NCBI RefSeq assembly: GCF_002933295.1
Contig: NZ_PSSW01000002.1
Span: 62,001 to 126,000, forward strand
Source of the DNA: Marinobacter flavimaris
Lineage (GTDB): Bacteria; Pseudomonadota; Gammaproteobacteria; Pseudomonadales; Oleiphilaceae
Reading direction: 5' to 3'
Length of the DNA: 64,000 nucleotides
The notes beneath the pieces were generated by a model, which worked only from the letters and a program-made list of their open reading frames with translations, was not told the origin of the DNA and did no database searches. This document shows positions 8,947 to 17,804 of this stretch, piece by piece (the first letter of the stretch is position 1; every line of letters begins with the position of its first letter). Position numbers and translations under genes: made by a program.

Positions 8947-9693
8947 GTGTGGATTGGCGCAGTCAGTCTGTTTCCGGAGATGTTCGGTGCGGTGACGGAT
9001 TACGGGATCACAGGGCGTGCGGTTCGGGATGGTCTGCTGACCTTTCGGACCTGGAATCCCCGTGAATTTACCCAAGACCGGCATCGCACGGTAGATGACC
9101 GGCCCTATGGTGGCGGTCCGGGCATGCTGATGAAAATTCAGCCCCTGAGGGACGCAATCCATGCGGCACGGGAATCGGCACCCGGAAACCCCTGTGTGGT
9201 TTACCTGTCGCCCCAGGGTGAGACGCTGAACCAGTCTGTTGTCGAGTCGCTCGCGGCAGAACAGCAACTGATTCTGGTGGCGGGCCGGTACGAGGGTGTT
9301 GATGAGCGCCTGATAGCGACGGAAGTCGATCGGGAAGTGTCACTGGGCGATTTTGTGCTGTCCGGTGGCGAACTGGCAGCGATGGCTGTTATCGATGCGG
9401 TTACACGCCTCATCCCCGGAGCGCTGGGTCATGCGCAGTCGGCAGAGCAGGATTCTTTCGCCGACGGTTTGCTGGATTGTCCGCACTACACCCGGCCCGA
9501 GGTTTACGAAGGTCAGGCGGTGCCGGATGTTTTATTGGGCGGTCACCATGATCAGATCCGGCGTTGGCGGCTCAAGCAGTCGCTGAGGCGAACCCGGGAG
9601 CGACGCCCCGACCTGCTGGAAAAGCGGGTGTTTACGGACGAAGAGCGTGAGCTGCTGGAAGAGATTTTGAACGAACCGGGTGCCTCTGAATAA
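8947..9693 (+). CDS. trmD: tRNA (guanine-N1)-methyltransferase TrmD
   Basis: A 248-residue SPOUT-class enzyme that makes m1G37 in tRNAs with G36, preventing +1 frameshifting. The N-terminus is [13 protein letters not shown]. The trefoil-knot SAM site is visible as [25 protein letters not shown] and [15 protein letters not shown], followed by the C-terminal tRNA-binding helices. The start codon is GTG, 3 bp after rimM. The gene is third in the rpsP operon. Confidence 0.98.
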   Translation: MWIGAVSLFPEMFGAVTDYGITGRAVRDGLLTFRTWNPREFTQDRHRTVDDRPYGGGPGMLMKIQPLRDAIHAARESAPGNPCVVYLSPQGETLNQSVVESLAAEQQLILVAGRYEGVDERLIATEVDREVSLGDFVLSGGELAAMAVIDAVTRLIPGALGHAQSAEQDSFADGLLDCPHYTRPEVYEGQAVPDVLLGGHHDQIRRWRLKQSLRRTRERRPDLLEKRVFTDEERELLEEILNEPGASE

Positions 9694-9730
9694 TCAGGGC
9701 ATTAACAGATTGGGTATCAGGAGCATTACG

Positions 9731-10087
9731 ATGAGCGGCAAGAACAACATCATCAGTCAACTTGAAGCAGAACAGATGACCAAGGAAATCCCCGCGTTTG
9801 CGCCGGGTGACACCGTGGTCGTTCAGGTTCGCGTAACCGAGGGTAACCGTGAGCGTCTTCAGGCGTTCGAAGGTGTCGTCATCGGCAAGCGTAACCGTGG
9901 AATGAACTCCTCTTTCACCGTACGTAAGATCTCCTACGGTGTCGGTGTTGAGCGTACTTTCCAGAGCTTCTCAAAGCTGATCGAAAGCATCAGTGTGAAG
10001 CGTCGTGGCGATGTTCGCCAGGCCAAGCTTTACTACCTGCGCGACCTGTCTGGCAAGGCGGCTCGTATCAAGGAGAAGCTGGGCTGA
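9731..10087 (+). CDS. rplS: 50S ribosomal protein L19
   Basis: A 118-residue protein with the L19 signature region [18 protein letters not shown] and the basic C-terminus. L19 lies at the 30S-50S interface. I choose the ATG at 9731 ([12 protein letters not shown]), preceded by AGGAG at about 8 bases, instead of an upstream in-frame ATG that overlaps the end of trmD. It is the last gene of the operon and is followed directly by a strong terminator. Confidence 0.97.
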   Translation: MSGKNNIISQLEAEQMTKEIPAFAPGDTVVVQVRVTEGNRERLQAFEGVVIGKRNRGMNSSFTVRKISYGVGVERTFQSFSKLIESISVKRRGDVRQAKLYYLRDLSGKAARIKEKLG

Positions 10088-10113
10088 TCAGCAGTGCGCT
10101 GAACAGCAGTCAG

Positions 10114-10141
10114 AAAAAGGCAGCCGAGGGCTGCCTTTTTT
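10114..10141 (+). terminator. Terminator of the rpsP-rimM-trmD-rplS operon
   Basis: AAAAAGGCAGCC and GGCTGCCTTTTT form a long stem around a 3-base loop, ending in six T. It begins 27 bp after the rplS stop. It is a textbook rho-independent terminator. Confidence 0.93.
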
Positions 10142-10201
10142 GTGTCTGAGGTTTCGGTATGCTTGGTGTGTTGTGGGACCTATGCAGTCTGGGAACTTGC
10201 C

Positions 10202-11104
10202 ATGAGAGCAGAAGATGAATCGGTGATCGTCAGGTTTGTTGATGCCATCTGGCTGGAGGACGGACTGGGCGAAAAAACCCGCCAGGCTTACCGGAGCGAT
10301 CTGTTGCGGTTGTCGGAATGGCTCGAAAGTCAGCCTGGCAAGCCGCTGCTCAAGGATGTTCGCAGAACCGACTTACTGGCGTGGATGTCCAGTGGCCTCG
10401 CGCAGGGCGTCAAGAGCTCCACGGCAGCCAGGCGGTTGTCCGGGCTGCGGCGGTTTTATCGGTTTCTGCTGCGAGAAGGCCTGATTACTGAAGACCCGAC
10501 CCTTCGGATTGACAGCCCCAGGCTGCCTCGGCGTCTCCCCGACTCGCTGACCGAGGGCGAGGTGGATGCGCTGCTTTCCGAGCCGGACCCCGGAATTGCC
10601 ATCGAGCTCAGGGACAAGGCCATGCTGGAAATACTCTACGGTTGCGGTCTGCGGGTCTCGGAGCTGACCGAGTTGCGGGTTGATCAGGTAAACCTTCGTC
10701 AGGGCGTGGTTCGGATCACTGGCAAGGGCGACAAGGAGAGGTTGGTCCCCCTGGGTGAAGAGGCAGTGGACTGGTTGCTGCAGTATATGAAGGAAGGGCG
10801 GCCGGAACTCCTTAAAGGGCGATCCTGCGATGCGCTGTTCCCGGGCAACCGTGCTGCGGCGATGACTCGTCAGACTTTCTGGCATCGTATTAAGCACTAC
10901 GCGGTTCGAGTGGGTATTCGCAAACACCTGTCGCCTCATACACTCAGGCATGCCTTTGCCACGCACCTACTTAATCATGGAGCGGACCTGCGTGTGGTGC
11001 AGATGCTGCTGGGCCACTCTGACCTGTCGACAACACAGATATACACCCATGTGGCTCGTCAGCGACTGCAGTCGCTGCACCAGGCTCACCATCCCAGGGG
11101 CTAG
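10202..11104 (+). CDS. xerD: Site-specific tyrosine recombinase XerD
   Basis: A 300-residue tyrosine recombinase that, with XerC, resolves chromosome dimers at dif. The N-terminal SAM-like core-binding domain spans residues 1-95. The catalytic domain shows GCGLRVSELTELR (first Arg), ITGKGDKERLVPL (Lys), HTLRHAFATHLL (His-x-x-Arg) and LLGHSDLSTTQIYTHV (His and the nucleophilic Tyr). I choose the ATG at 10202 because it gives the normal XerD length; the upstream open frame crosses the terminator region. The xerD-dsbC order matches E. coli and Pseudomonas and favours XerD over XerC. Confidence 0.95.
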   Translation: MRAEDESVIVRFVDAIWLEDGLGEKTRQAYRSDLLRLSEWLESQPGKPLLKDVRRTDLLAWMSSGLAQGVKSSTAARRLSGLRRFYRFLLREGLITEDPTLRIDSPRLPRRLPDSLTEGEVDALLSEPDPGIAIELRDKAMLEILYGCGLRVSELTELRVDQVNLRQGVVRITGKGDKERLVPLGEEAVDWLLQYMKEGRPELLKGRSCDALFPGNRAAAMTRQTFWHRIKHYAVRVGIRKHLSPHTLRHAFATHLLNHGADLRVVQMLLGHSDLSTTQIYTHVARQRLQSLHQAHHPRG

Positions 11105-11232
11105 CCGTGGGGCGGTTCCGCGATTGGGGGTGAACTTTCTTTTTGTGTATTTGTCGCATTGAATTGATTCCCGGCCTGTGCCAATACTGCCCGGGTTGTT
11201 TAACTGTTTACTGGAAAAGGTTGTTTGCCAGA

Positions 11233-11964
11233 ATGAATATGAAACATGTGGTTGTGGCGCTTGGAGTTGTCCTGGGTGCCTTTGGCGCGGCGAGCGTCAG
11301 TGCCGGTGAAGTGGAAGACCGGATTTCCGAGCGTCTGACCCAGGCCGTCCCCGGCCTCAAGGTGGTGTCGGTAAAGGAATCCGAAGCCAAGGGCCTCTAT
11401 GAGGTTCAGAGCAACAATGGCGACACCATCTACGCGACCGAGGATGGCCAGTACCTGATGACGGGAGATCTTCTCAAGATTACCGATCAGGGCATTGCCA
11501 ATGTCACCGAAGCCGCCCGCACGGAGGCCCGTCGCGAAATGATGGCGGACTATGGTAACAAGGGAGTTATCAGCTTCCCGGCGAAAAACGAAAAGGCCGT
11601 GGTAAACGTGTTTACTGATATCGACTGCCCTTACTGCCGGAAGCTGCATGACGAGGTGCCGCAGTTGAATGGCTATGGCATTACCGTCAATTACTACGCG
11701 TTTCCACGGTCCGGCCCCAATACAGCGTCTTTCAAGAAGTATGAGTCGGTCTGGTGTGCTGACGATCAGCAGGCGGCCATGGACGCAGCCAAGGCCGGCC
11801 GCTCAGTACCCGACGCAAGTTGCGAAAATCCGGTGGGCGAGCAGTATGAGCTTGGTGGCCGGGTAGGGGTCACAGGGACACCTGCCATTGTTCTGGAAGA
11901 TGGCAACATGGTTCGTGGCTATGTCCCGGCCCAGCGTCTGGCGGAAGGCCTCGGGCTACTCTGA
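11233..11964 (+). CDS. dsbC: Periplasmic thiol:disulfide isomerase DsbC
   Basis: A 243-residue precursor with a signal peptide at residues 1-24 (cleavage near VSA-GEV). An N-terminal dimerisation domain leads into a thioredoxin fold. The active site reads CPYC (residues 132-135) within TDIDCPYCRKLHDE. E. coli DsbC has CGYC, so the second position differs and is glutaredoxin-like. The structural cysteine pair (WCADD and ASCENP) and the cis-proline loop GTPAIV are present. DsbC shuffles wrong disulfides in the periplasm and is kept reduced by DsbD. It lies 128 bp after xerD and is followed by a hairpin and the hom promoter region. Confidence 0.95.
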   Translation: MNMKHVVVALGVVLGAFGAASVSAGEVEDRISERLTQAVPGLKVVSVKESEAKGLYEVQSNNGDTIYATEDGQYLMTGDLLKITDQGIANVTEAARTEARREMMADYGNKGVISFPAKNEKAVVNVFTDIDCPYCRKLHDEVPQLNGYGITVNYYAFPRSGPNTASFKKYESVWCADDQQAAMDAAKAGRSVPDASCENPVGEQYELGGRVGVTGTPAIVLEDGNMVRGYVPAQRLAEGLGLL

Positions 11965-12016
11965 AATCCTGGCGCACCTATCGTACGGGATGCGTTACAC
12001 GGTATTTTCGAAGGAT

Positions 12017-12057
12017 CCGATTCAGGGCTTATTCAGTGAGGCCTGAATCGGTATACT
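12017..12057 (+). promoter_or_regulatory. Hairpin and -10 box ahead of hom-thrC
   Basis: A perfect 10-bp inverted repeat, CCGATTCAGG (12017-12026) and CCTGAATCGG (12042-12051), lies between dsbC and hom. The -10-like TATACT (12052-12057) abuts its right arm, so any -35 (about TTATTC, 12029-12034) falls inside the loop. The repeat could end dsbC transcription or act as an operator over the hom promoter. No T run follows. Confidence 0.45.
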
Positions 12058-12109
12058 ATGCCCGCCTAATATAATTCATCAGCACCCCTTCGGGATCAGA
12101 GGTGAGAGT

Positions 12110-13411
12110 TTGAAAGACGTCAGTGTCGGAATCTGCGGATTGGGAACCGTCGGCGGCGGTACCTTTAATGTCTTGACCCGCAACGCCAGGCTGATTGCCG
12201 GTCGGGCCGGATGCAATATCCGGATTACCCGGGTTGCCAGTCGCCGGGCTCGCGAGGATATGGACCTCGGCGATGTGCCCTTCAGCACCGACATTTACGA
12301 CGTGGTGAACGATCCCGACGTGGATATCGTGGTCGAGCTCATCGGTGGTTATGATGCGGCCAAAGAGCTGGTGCTGGCGGCAATCCGCAACGGCAAGCAC
12401 GTGGTTACCGCGAACAAGGCCCTGATTGCCGTCCACGGCAACGAAATCTTCGAGGCGGCCGAGAAGGCTGGTGTTGTGGTGGCTTACGAGGCGGGTGTCG
12501 CCGGCGGTATCCCGGTCATCAAGGCTGTTCGTGAGGGTATGGCGGCAAACCGCATTGACTGGATTGCCGGCATCATCAACGGCACCGGGAACTACATCCT
12601 GACCGAAATGCGTGCCGGTCGGGAATTTTCCGAGGTTCTCAAAGAAGCCCAGGATCTTGGGTACGCCGAAGCAGATCCGACCTTTGATGTGGAAGGCATT
12701 GATGCCGCCCACAAGCTGACCATACTGGCATCAGCCGGGTTTGGCGTGCCTCTTCAGTTCGAGAAAGGCTTCACCGAAGGCATTTCGAAGATTACCCCTT
12801 ACGACATTGCTCACGCCGAATTGCTGGGTTATCGCATCAAGCACCTCGGCATTGCCCGTCGCCGCGATGATGGCATCGAGCTGCGTGTGCATCCGACCCT
12901 GGTGCCCCAGAGTCATCTGATTGCCCAGGTTGATGGTGTCCTGAACGCGGTCCTGGTGGATGGCGATGCCGTTGGCCAGACCATGTATTACGGTCCCGGA
13001 GCAGGGGATGAGGCAACCGGGTCGGCTGTTATTGCCGATATCGTCGATGTGGCCCGTGCCGTGGCGACCGAAAGCAAGCTGCGTGTGCCCTACCTTGGCT
13101 TCTCACCGGACGCCATGGAAGACCTGGATGTGCTGTCCATGGAGGACATTCAGTCTGCCTACTACCTGCGCATTACCGCTCTGGATCGTCCGGGTGTGCT
13201 GGCCAAGATTGCCTCCATTCTGAGTGAGCATGGCATCAATATCGAGTCGATCATGCAGAAGGAATCCGAGCTGAAGGACGGACGTATTCCGGTGATCATC
13301 CTGACCCATACCGTTCAGGAGCGCCAGATCAACCGTGCGATCGAAGAGTTGGAAGCTCTGTCCGACACCGATGGCCATGTTGTCCGCATCCGCGCTGAAA
13401 ACTTCAACTGA
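12110..13411 (+). CDS. hom: Homoserine dehydrogenase
   Basis: A 433-residue monofunctional enzyme reducing aspartate semialdehyde to homoserine, the branch point to threonine and methionine. The NAD(P)-binding motif GLGTVGGGT is at residues 10-18. ANKALIA carries the catalytic lysine, GIINGTGNYILTEM is the family signature, and an ACT domain fills the last 80 residues or so (YYLRITALDRPGVLAKIASIL), consistent with feedback by threonine. The start is TTG with an AGAGGTGA-like site 6-8 bases upstream. thrC follows after 11 bp. Confidence 0.97.
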   Translation: MKDVSVGICGLGTVGGGTFNVLTRNARLIAGRAGCNIRITRVASRRAREDMDLGDVPFSTDIYDVVNDPDVDIVVELIGGYDAAKELVLAAIRNGKHVVTANKALIAVHGNEIFEAAEKAGVVVAYEAGVAGGIPVIKAVREGMAANRIDWIAGIINGTGNYILTEMRAGREFSEVLKEAQDLGYAEADPTFDVEGIDAAHKLTILASAGFGVPLQFEKGFTEGISKITPYDIAHAELLGYRIKHLGIARRRDDGIELRVHPTLVPQSHLIAQVDGVLNAVLVDGDAVGQTMYYGPGAGDEATGSAVIADIVDVARAVATESKLRVPYLGFSPDAMEDLDVLSMEDIQSAYYLRITALDRPGVLAKIASILSEHGINIESIMQKESELKDGRIPVIILTHTVQERQINRAIEELEALSDTDGHVVRIRAENFN

Positions 13412-13422
13412 CAGGTACGAAC

Positions 13423-14823
13423 GTGAGATACATCAGTACGCGGGGTGAAGCGCCCGCACTGGGCTTTGAGGATGTTCTGCTGACCGGTCTGGCGACAGAT
13501 GGCGGCCTCTATGTTCCTGAATCCCTGCCACATTTTGATCTGGAAGAAATCCGGAGCTGGCGCGGGCTTTCGTACAGTGAGCTGGCGTTCAACGTCATGT
13601 ACCCGTTCGTGGATGACGCTATCCCTGCGGATGATTTCCGCAAGATGCTGGACGAGACCTACTCGGTTTTCGCCCACAAGGCCGTGGCCCCGCTGGTTCA
13701 GCTGGATACCAACGAGTGGGTGATGGAGCTTTTCCGCGGTCCGACGCTGGCGTTCAAGGATTTCGCCCTCCAGCTGTTAGGGCGTCTCCTCGACTATGTT
13801 CTGGAAAAGCGCAAGCAGCACGTGGTTATCATGGGAGCGACTTCCGGTGACACCGGCTCGGCTGCCATTGAGGGTTGTCGCAGGTGCGAGCACGTGGATA
13901 TTTTCATTCTGCACCCCTACCAGCGGGTGTCAGAGGTTCAGCGCCGTCAGATGACCACCGTTCAGGGTGAAAACATCCACAACATTGCGGTGCGTGGCAA
14001 CTTCGACGACTGTCAGCGCATGGTGAAGGAGAGTTTCGGCAACCAGTCGTTCCTGGGTGGCAAAACCCAGCTGGCAGCTGTCAACTCCATCAACTGGGCC
14101 CGGATCATGGCCCAGATCGTCTACTACTTCCATGCCTCCCTGGCACTGGGCGGTCCGGATCGGAGCATGGCGTTTTCCGTGCCCACCGGGAACTTCGGCG
14201 ATATCTTTGCCGGCTACCTTGCCAAGAAGATGGGGCTGCCAATCTCCCAGCTGGTCATTGCCACCAACCGTAACGATATTCTGCATCGCTTCATGAGTGG
14301 CAACAAATACGAGCAGCACCAACTCGAACACACCCTGTCTCCGAGTATGGATATCATGGTGTCCAGCAATTTTGAGCGCCTGCTGTTTGATCTCCACGGC
14401 CGGGACGGGGTGGCGGTGAAAACCCTGCTGGAAAACGCTGCGAAGGGGCCCGTCAGTATTGAGGACTATCGCTGGAAGCATGCGCGCAAGCTTTTTGACA
14501 GCGATGCGGTGGACGACAAGGCCACCTGCGACACCATTCGTGAGATCTACGAGCAGAACGAGTATCTGCTGGATCCTCACACCGCCATCGGCGTCCGTGC
14601 AGCGCGCAACTGCCGCCGTGATCAGGTGGTGCCAATGATTACCCTGGGTACCGCACACCCGGCCAAGTTCCCGGATGCCGTGGCAGAGTCTGGCGTCAGT
14701 GTAGAGCCACCGCTGCCGGCGCATATGGCCGACCTGTTCGAGCGGGAAGAGCGGTATACCGTATTGGATAATAATATCGACGGTGTGCAGGCATTCATTG
14801 CCAAGCACTGGAAAAACGCCTGA
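13423..14823 (+). CDS. thrC: Threonine synthase
   Basis: A 466-residue PLP enzyme converting O-phosphohomoserine to threonine, of the long (E. coli/yeast-like) class. The PLP lysine is K112 in LAFKDFALQLLGR, and the phosphate loop is ATSGDTGSAAIEG. The N-terminal MRYISTRGEAP and the GNFGDIFAGYLAKKMGLP segment are family-typical. The start is GTG after AGGTACGA. It sits between hom (11 bp) and recJ (6 bp), the Pseudomonas-type arrangement. Confidence 0.97.
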   Translation: MRYISTRGEAPALGFEDVLLTGLATDGGLYVPESLPHFDLEEIRSWRGLSYSELAFNVMYPFVDDAIPADDFRKMLDETYSVFAHKAVAPLVQLDTNEWVMELFRGPTLAFKDFALQLLGRLLDYVLEKRKQHVVIMGATSGDTGSAAIEGCRRCEHVDIFILHPYQRVSEVQRRQMTTVQGENIHNIAVRGNFDDCQRMVKESFGNQSFLGGKTQLAAVNSINWARIMAQIVYYFHASLALGGPDRSMAFSVPTGNFGDIFAGYLAKKMGLPISQLVIATNRNDILHRFMSGNKYEQHQLEHTLSPSMDIMVSSNFERLLFDLHGRDGVAVKTLLENAAKGPVSIEDYRWKHARKLFDSDAVDDKATCDTIREIYEQNEYLLDPHTAIGVRAARNCRRDQVVPMITLGTAHPAKFPDAVAESGVSVEPPLPAHMADLFEREERYTVLDNNIDGVQAFIAKHWKNA

Positions 14824-14829
14824 TCGGGT

Positions 14830-16563
14830 ATGACACCAAAAAAGATCCTGCGTCGCCCCCAGCCCGATACCCTTCCGGACTGGGGGCAAAACCTGCCTCC
14901 CTTGCTTCGCCGCCTCTACGCTGCCCGTGGCGTAACTTCTGATGAGCAGCTGAGCTACACCCTGAAACACCTGGCTTCACCCCTGTCTCTGAGAGGTATT
15001 GACCGGACCGTTGAGCTTCTTGCCGAGGCTATCGATCAGCAGCAGCGGGTGCTTGTGCTCGGCGATTTCGACGCCGATGGTGCTACCAGTACAGCCGTTG
15101 CCATGCTTGGACTCTCCATGCTGGGTCTGCAGAGTATCGACTTTCGCGTGCCCAGCCGGTTTGCAGATGGCTACGGCCTGACGCCGGGTATTATTGAACG
15201 CCTGCGCGACGAGGGTCAGCTCCCGGACCTGATGGTCACCGTTGATAACGGCATATCCGCGGTTGAAGGCGTTCGCGCGGCCAAGGAACTTGGCGTGAAA
15301 GTGGTGGTGACCGATCACCACCTGGCCGGCGAAGAGCTTCCGGATGCCGATGCCATCGTCAATCCAAACCAGCCGGGTTGTCCTTTCCTGAGCAAGAACG
15401 CGGCCGGTGTTGGCGTCATGTTTTACGTGCTCACAGCGTTGCGCAAGCAGCTCCGGGAAACCAATCGCCTGCCTGATCCCGAACCCAACCTGGGGTGCCT
15501 GCTGGACCTCGTGGCGCTCGGTACTGTGGCTGATGTTGTGCCTCTGGACCACAACAACCGGATCTTCGTGGAGCAGGGCTTGCGCCGGATACGCCAGGGT
15601 GAGGCCCGTCCCGGTATCCTGGCGCTGCTGGAAGTCGCTGGCCGGGACCACACGGCGATCAGCTCAACCGACCTTGGATTTGTGGTCGGGCCCCGCCTGA
15701 ATGCCGCCGGGCGGCTGGATGACATGAGTATCGGGATTGCCTGCCTGCTGGCAGACAGTCCGGACGAGGCTCGCCGACTGGCCCGGGAGCTGGATACCTT
15801 CAACCGGGAACGTCGCACCATCGAAAAGGACATGAAAGCCCAGGCCCAGGATCTGCTGTCTTCAATGTCGCTGGACCTGGATGGACTGCCCTGGGGGCTT
15901 GCGCTTTTCGATACCGATTGGCACCAGGGCGTTATTGGAATTCTGGCTGCCCGTATCCGTGAGCAGACCCATAGACCGACCATTGCCTTTGCGCCGGACG
16001 AAAACGGCGAAGACATCAAAGGTTCTGCTCGCTCCATTCCCGGGCTTCATATCCGGGATGTGCTTGCCGTGGTCGACTCACGTCATCCGGGGATCATGAA
16101 AAAATTTGGCGGTCACGCGATGGCTGCGGGCATGACCCTCGCCAGGGATGATCTGGATGCCTTTTCCGAGGCCTTCGATCAGGCCGTTCGAGACACCCTC
16201 TCGGCCGAGGATCTGGAGGCGGCGATCACAACCGATGGGCCTCTGGGCGCAAGTGAACTGTCGTTGGACACCGCCGCGCTGCTCAAACGCGCCGGCCCAT
16301 GGGGGCAGCATTTCCCGGAGCCACTGTTCGACGGCGAGTTCCGGGTGGTCAGCCAGCGGATAGTCGGCGAAAACCATCTGAAATTGGTGTTGCAACCTGT
16401 CGAAGGCGGCGGGATCATCGACGGTATTGCCTTCAATACCGGGCCGGAAGTGCCTGATTACACGCGCACCGGTGCGCGGGTGGTTTACAAGCCGGATGCC
16501 AATACCTTCCGGGGGCGCACCAATCTCCAGCTTCTGGTGGATTACCTCGAGCCTCTTGCCTGA
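14830..16563 (+). CDS. recJ: Single-strand-specific exonuclease RecJ
   Basis: A 577-residue DHH-family 5'-3' single-strand DNA exonuclease acting in RecFOR recombination and mismatch repair. Motif I is LGDFDADGATST, motif II VTVDNGISA, and motif III TDHHLAGEELPDADAIVNPN contains the DHH triplet. RLNAAGRLDDM and the DHHA1 loop FGGHAMAAGMTL follow, then the C-terminal OB-fold. It starts 6 bp after thrC and is probably cotranscribed with hom-thrC. Confidence 0.97.
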   Translation: MTPKKILRRPQPDTLPDWGQNLPPLLRRLYAARGVTSDEQLSYTLKHLASPLSLRGIDRTVELLAEAIDQQQRVLVLGDFDADGATSTAVAMLGLSMLGLQSIDFRVPSRFADGYGLTPGIIERLRDEGQLPDLMVTVDNGISAVEGVRAAKELGVKVVVTDHHLAGEELPDADAIVNPNQPGCPFLSKNAAGVGVMFYVLTALRKQLRETNRLPDPEPNLGCLLDLVALGTVADVVPLDHNNRIFVEQGLRRIRQGEARPGILALLEVAGRDHTAISSTDLGFVVGPRLNAAGRLDDMSIGIACLLADSPDEARRLARELDTFNRERRTIEKDMKAQAQDLLSSMSLDLDGLPWGLALFDTDWHQGVIGILAARIREQTHRPTIAFAPDENGEDIKGSARSIPGLHIRDVLAVVDSRHPGIMKKFGGHAMAAGMTLARDDLDAFSEAFDQAVRDTLSAEDLEAAITTDGPLGASELSLDTAALLKRAGPWGQHFPEPLFDGEFRVVSQRIVGENHLKLVLQPVEGGGIIDGIAFNTGPEVPDYTRTGARVVYKPDANTFRGRTNLQLLVDYLEPLA

Positions 16564-16657
16564 TTCACGGAAACCCGCAGGCTGATTTACAAACCGATTT
16601 CCGGTAGAATCCCGCCTCTGTTTTTACTCTCCATTTTCTAGAGCGAGTAAGGGTTTC

Positions 16658-17753
16658 ATGGAAATTAATCCCATTGTGACGAAGATTAAAGAGCTTCGTG
16701 AGCGCACTGAAGCGCTCAGGGGGTATCTTTGACTACGATCAGCGTAGTGAGCGACTGACCGAAGTTGAGCGCGAACTGGAGCAGCCGAGTGTTTGGGACG
16801 ACCCCGAGCGGGCTCAGGCTCTGGGCAAAGAGCGCGCCGATCTTGAGCTGATCGTCAAGACCATCGACAACCTCACCTCCGGCCTTGAAGACGCTGAGGG
16901 CCTGCTGGACATTGCCGCAGAAGAAGAGGATGAGGGCACCGTTGCCGAGATCGAATCAGATCTTGAGGCCCTTGATAAAGAGCTCGAGAAGCTTGAATTC
17001 CGCCGCATGTTCTCCGGCGAAATGGACGCCAACAACGCCTACCTGGATATTCAGGCTGGCTCTGGTGGCACCGAAGCCCAGGACTGGGCCAACATGCTCC
17101 TGCGCATGTACCTGCGCTGGGCAGAGCGTCGGGGCTTCAAGGCCGAAATTGTCGAGCTGATGGAAGGCGATGTGGCGGGTATCAAAAGCGCCACCATTCA
17201 CATCCAGGGCGACTACGCCTATGGCTGGCTGCGTACCGAAACCGGCGTGCACCGGTTGGTGCGTAAATCGCCGTTCGATTCCGGAAACCGTCGGCATACT
17301 TCGTTTTCTTCCGTGTTTGTGTCACCGGAAGTGGATGACAGCTTCGAAATTGAAATCAATCCCGCGGATCTGCGGGTGGATGTCTACCGTGCCTCCGGCG
17401 CCGGTGGTCAGCACGTTAACCGGACCGAGTCGGCGGTACGTCTGACTCACAACCCCACCGGTATTGTTGTGGCCTGTCAGGCTGGCCGAAGCCAGCACCA
17501 GAACAAGGACCAGGCCATGAAGCAGCTGAAGGCGAAGCTGTTTGAGCGTGAGATGCAGGAGCGGAACGCCGAGAAGCAGAAGGCCGAGGACGCCAAGGCC
17601 GATATCGGTTGGGGTAGCCAGATCCGCTCCTATGTTCTGGATGACAGCCGTATCAAGGACCTGCGCACCAAGGTTGAAACCAGTAATACCCAGTCGGTGC
17701 TGGACGGTGACATTGACAAGTTCATCGAAGCCAGCCTGAAGATGGCGCTGTAA
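16658..17753 (+). CDS. prfB: Peptide chain release factor 2, with programmed +1 frameshift
   Basis: The gene must be read as two frames: codons 1-24 from the ATG at 16658, then a +1 shift at the in-frame TGA (16730-16732), continuing from GAC at 16731. The spliced product is about 364 residues, the normal RF2 length. RF2 recognises UGA and UAA stop codons. The codon-recognition tripeptide SPF occurs in [16 protein letters not shown], and the catalytic GGQ occurs in [18 protein letters not shown] caller that ignores frameshifting would start at 16698 and lose the true N-terminus. It lies upstream of lysS, as in E. coli. Confidence 0.97.
16718..16732 (+). promoter_or_regulatory. RF2 programmed frameshift site
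   Basis: AGG GGG TAT CTT TGA C is the conserved RF2 autoregulatory signal. The Shine-Dalgarno-like AGGGGG lies just ahead of CTT UGA C. When RF2 is scarce, the ribosome slips +1 on CUU and makes full-length RF2; when abundant, it terminates at UGA. Confidence 0.97.
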
Positions 17754-17804
17754 TCAGCGCCTTTGCCACGCTAACCCGGACAACCCGATTCCTAGTGAGC
17801 CAAA

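Noticed and set aside
8125..9267. A 380-codon minus-strand open frame across rpsP, rimM and trmD
   Set aside because: It spans three well-supported genes on the other strand and crosses their boundaries.
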